Positions 63,326 to 64,000 of a DNA stretch of 64,000 nucleotides are shown in pieces. Origin of the DNA: an uncultured Kocuria sp. (lineage in GTDB: Bacteria > Actinomycetota > Actinomycetes > Actinomycetales > Micrococcaceae); contig NZ_CANMRA010000002.1 of assembly GCF_947500125.1 (NCBI RefSeq), positions 1 through 64,000 of the forward strand, in the 5' to 3' direction. The notes under the pieces were generated by a model. The model searched no databases. It had not been told where the DNA came from and saw nothing but the letters and a program-made list of their open reading frames with translations. The translations under genes and the position numbers were made by a program. Position 1 is the stretch's first letter. Each line of letters starts with the position of its first letter.

Positions 63326-64000
63326 GTGGCCTCTGACCAGTACACGATCCCCGACGAGGACCGGACCCAGGCGATCCGCGTGATCCCGCGGGCCCCCGAC
63401 TGGACCGGGGACCGGGAGTGGATCAACGAGTACTACCGTCACGTCCCGCAGGACGACCTGCTCGCCCGCACCGAGGAGCAGCTGCGCGAGCGGGCCGAGC
63501 ACCATCACGAGGTGGGCCGGGTCCGGGCGCCGCGGGAGATCGCCGTGGGCGTGCGCCAGGAGGACTCGACCTCCGTGGTCTTCGTGGTCACCGAGGACGT
63601 CCCCTACCTCGTGAGCACCGTGTCCGCGGAGATCGCCGCCAAGTGGGGCGGCGCCCGCCTGCTGATCCACCCCGTGCTCGTCGCCACCCGGGACGCGGAC
63701 ACCCACGAGCTGCGCGAGCTCCAGCAGGTGCCGGACTTCTCGGCCACCTCCAGCGGCGACACCACCGCGCTGCCCAGCCTGGCCGGCCTCCGCTCGGACG
63801 GCAGCACCACGCACGTCGTGGAGTCCTGGATCTCCGTGGAGCTGTCCCGGCAGATGTCGGACGGGACCGCCCAGGAGCTCGTGGACCGGCTCTCGAGCCT
63901 GCTCGAGGACGTCCAGCGGGTCGACGACGACCAGGTGGAGCTCAAGGAGCGCGTCGGCCGGCTCGCGGACGAGCTCGACCGGCTGCGGCAGCTGGACCTG
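63326..64000 (+). CDS. NAD-specific glutamate dehydrogenase, large type (partial, N-terminal 225 codons)
   Basis: The gene starts at GTG 63326 and runs off the window end. The N terminus matches the ~180-kDa bacterial NAD-GDH family: REWINEYYRHVPQDDLLARTEEQLRERAEHH, VFVVTEDVPYLVSTVSAEIA, LLIHPVLVATRD and SWISVELSRQ. These are the regulatory ACT-like parts ahead of the catalytic domain. It oxidises glutamate to 2-oxoglutarate and ammonia, linking amino acid breakdown to the TCA cycle. No ribosome binding site is obvious at this start; the promoter is 110 bases upstream. Confidence 0.88.
   Translation, partial: MASDQYTIPDEDRTQAIRVIPRAPDWTGDREWINEYYRHVPQDDLLARTEEQLRERAEHHHEVGRVRAPREIAVGVRQEDSTSVVFVVTEDVPYLVSTVSAEIAAKWGGARLLIHPVLVATRDADTHELRELQQVPDFSATSSGDTTALPSLAGLRSDGSTTHVVESWISVELSRQMSDGTAQELVDRLSSLLEDVQRVDDDQVELKERVGRLADELDRLRQLDL

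Overview
The window is high-GC actinobacterial DNA. Many starts are GTG, -10 elements have the form TAnnnT, and one block has the gene order crgA - glutamine amidotransferase - pknB - pknA - pbpA - rodA - pstP - fhaB - fhaA that is conserved near the chromosomal origin of Actinobacteria. The protein types (holin/DUF3618 operon, large-subunit catalase, NAD-specific glutamate dehydrogenase, DUF2382 protein) suggest a Micrococcaceae member, plausibly Kocuria. That genus call is inference from gene content, not from a database comparison.

Layout. 1-541: 3' end of a 23S rRNA gene, 5S rRNA and its terminator. 796-9854: stress and redox genes: alpha/beta hydrolase, SDR, a three-gene envelope stress operon (LEA-like / holin-fold / DUF3618), secreted GDSL esterase, luciferase-like monooxygenase, AlkB, two flavin reductases and YceI. 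9939-21250: cell growth and division block. FHA proteins, PP2C phosphatase, RodA, PBP and two PASTA kinases form one tightly coupled minus-strand operon, with crgA and a glutamine amidotransferase beyond it. 21422-30645: PepSY lipoprotein, DHA2 exporter, RraA, amidohydrolase, 2,4-dienoyl-CoA reductase, DUF4287 protein, Dps and an EEP nuclease. 30676-40160: a complete peptide ABC importer operon running toward a DASS dicarboxylate carrier, with a divergent DUF1028 protein and a CapA lipoprotein. 40164-48220: second EEP protein, GH65 enzyme fused to a decayed HAD domain, SerA, secreted M14 peptidase, tRNA-Leu(CAG) and an FNT channel. 48225-56631: small envelope proteins, a thioesterase, a shikimate/quinate-type module (transporter plus 3-dehydroshikimate dehydratase) beside a broken IclR regulator, an aldo/keto reductase and a TPR protein. 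56778-64000: DUF2382 stress protein, KatE-type catalase, a TIGR01777 epimerase, two small acidic proteins, a histidine phosphatase and the first 225 codons of NAD-glutamate dehydrogenase, cut by the window edge.

The genes mostly serve peptidoglycan growth control, stress and oxidant defence (Dps, KatE, YceI, SDR, LEA-like proteins), and nutrient uptake. Apart from the signalling kinases, the only classical DNA-binding regulator seen is the broken IclR gene.

The most unusual non-coding features are two dispersed copies of a 68-bp stem-loop with identical 23-22-23 geometry (26017-26084 and 60244-60311). There are also three small tandem-repeat arrays placed on stop codons or directly against a ribosome binding site, and several genes whose -10 box lies only 6-7 bases before the start codon, which suggests leaderless mRNAs. 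I saw no CRISPR array, insertion sequence, prophage or defence island.
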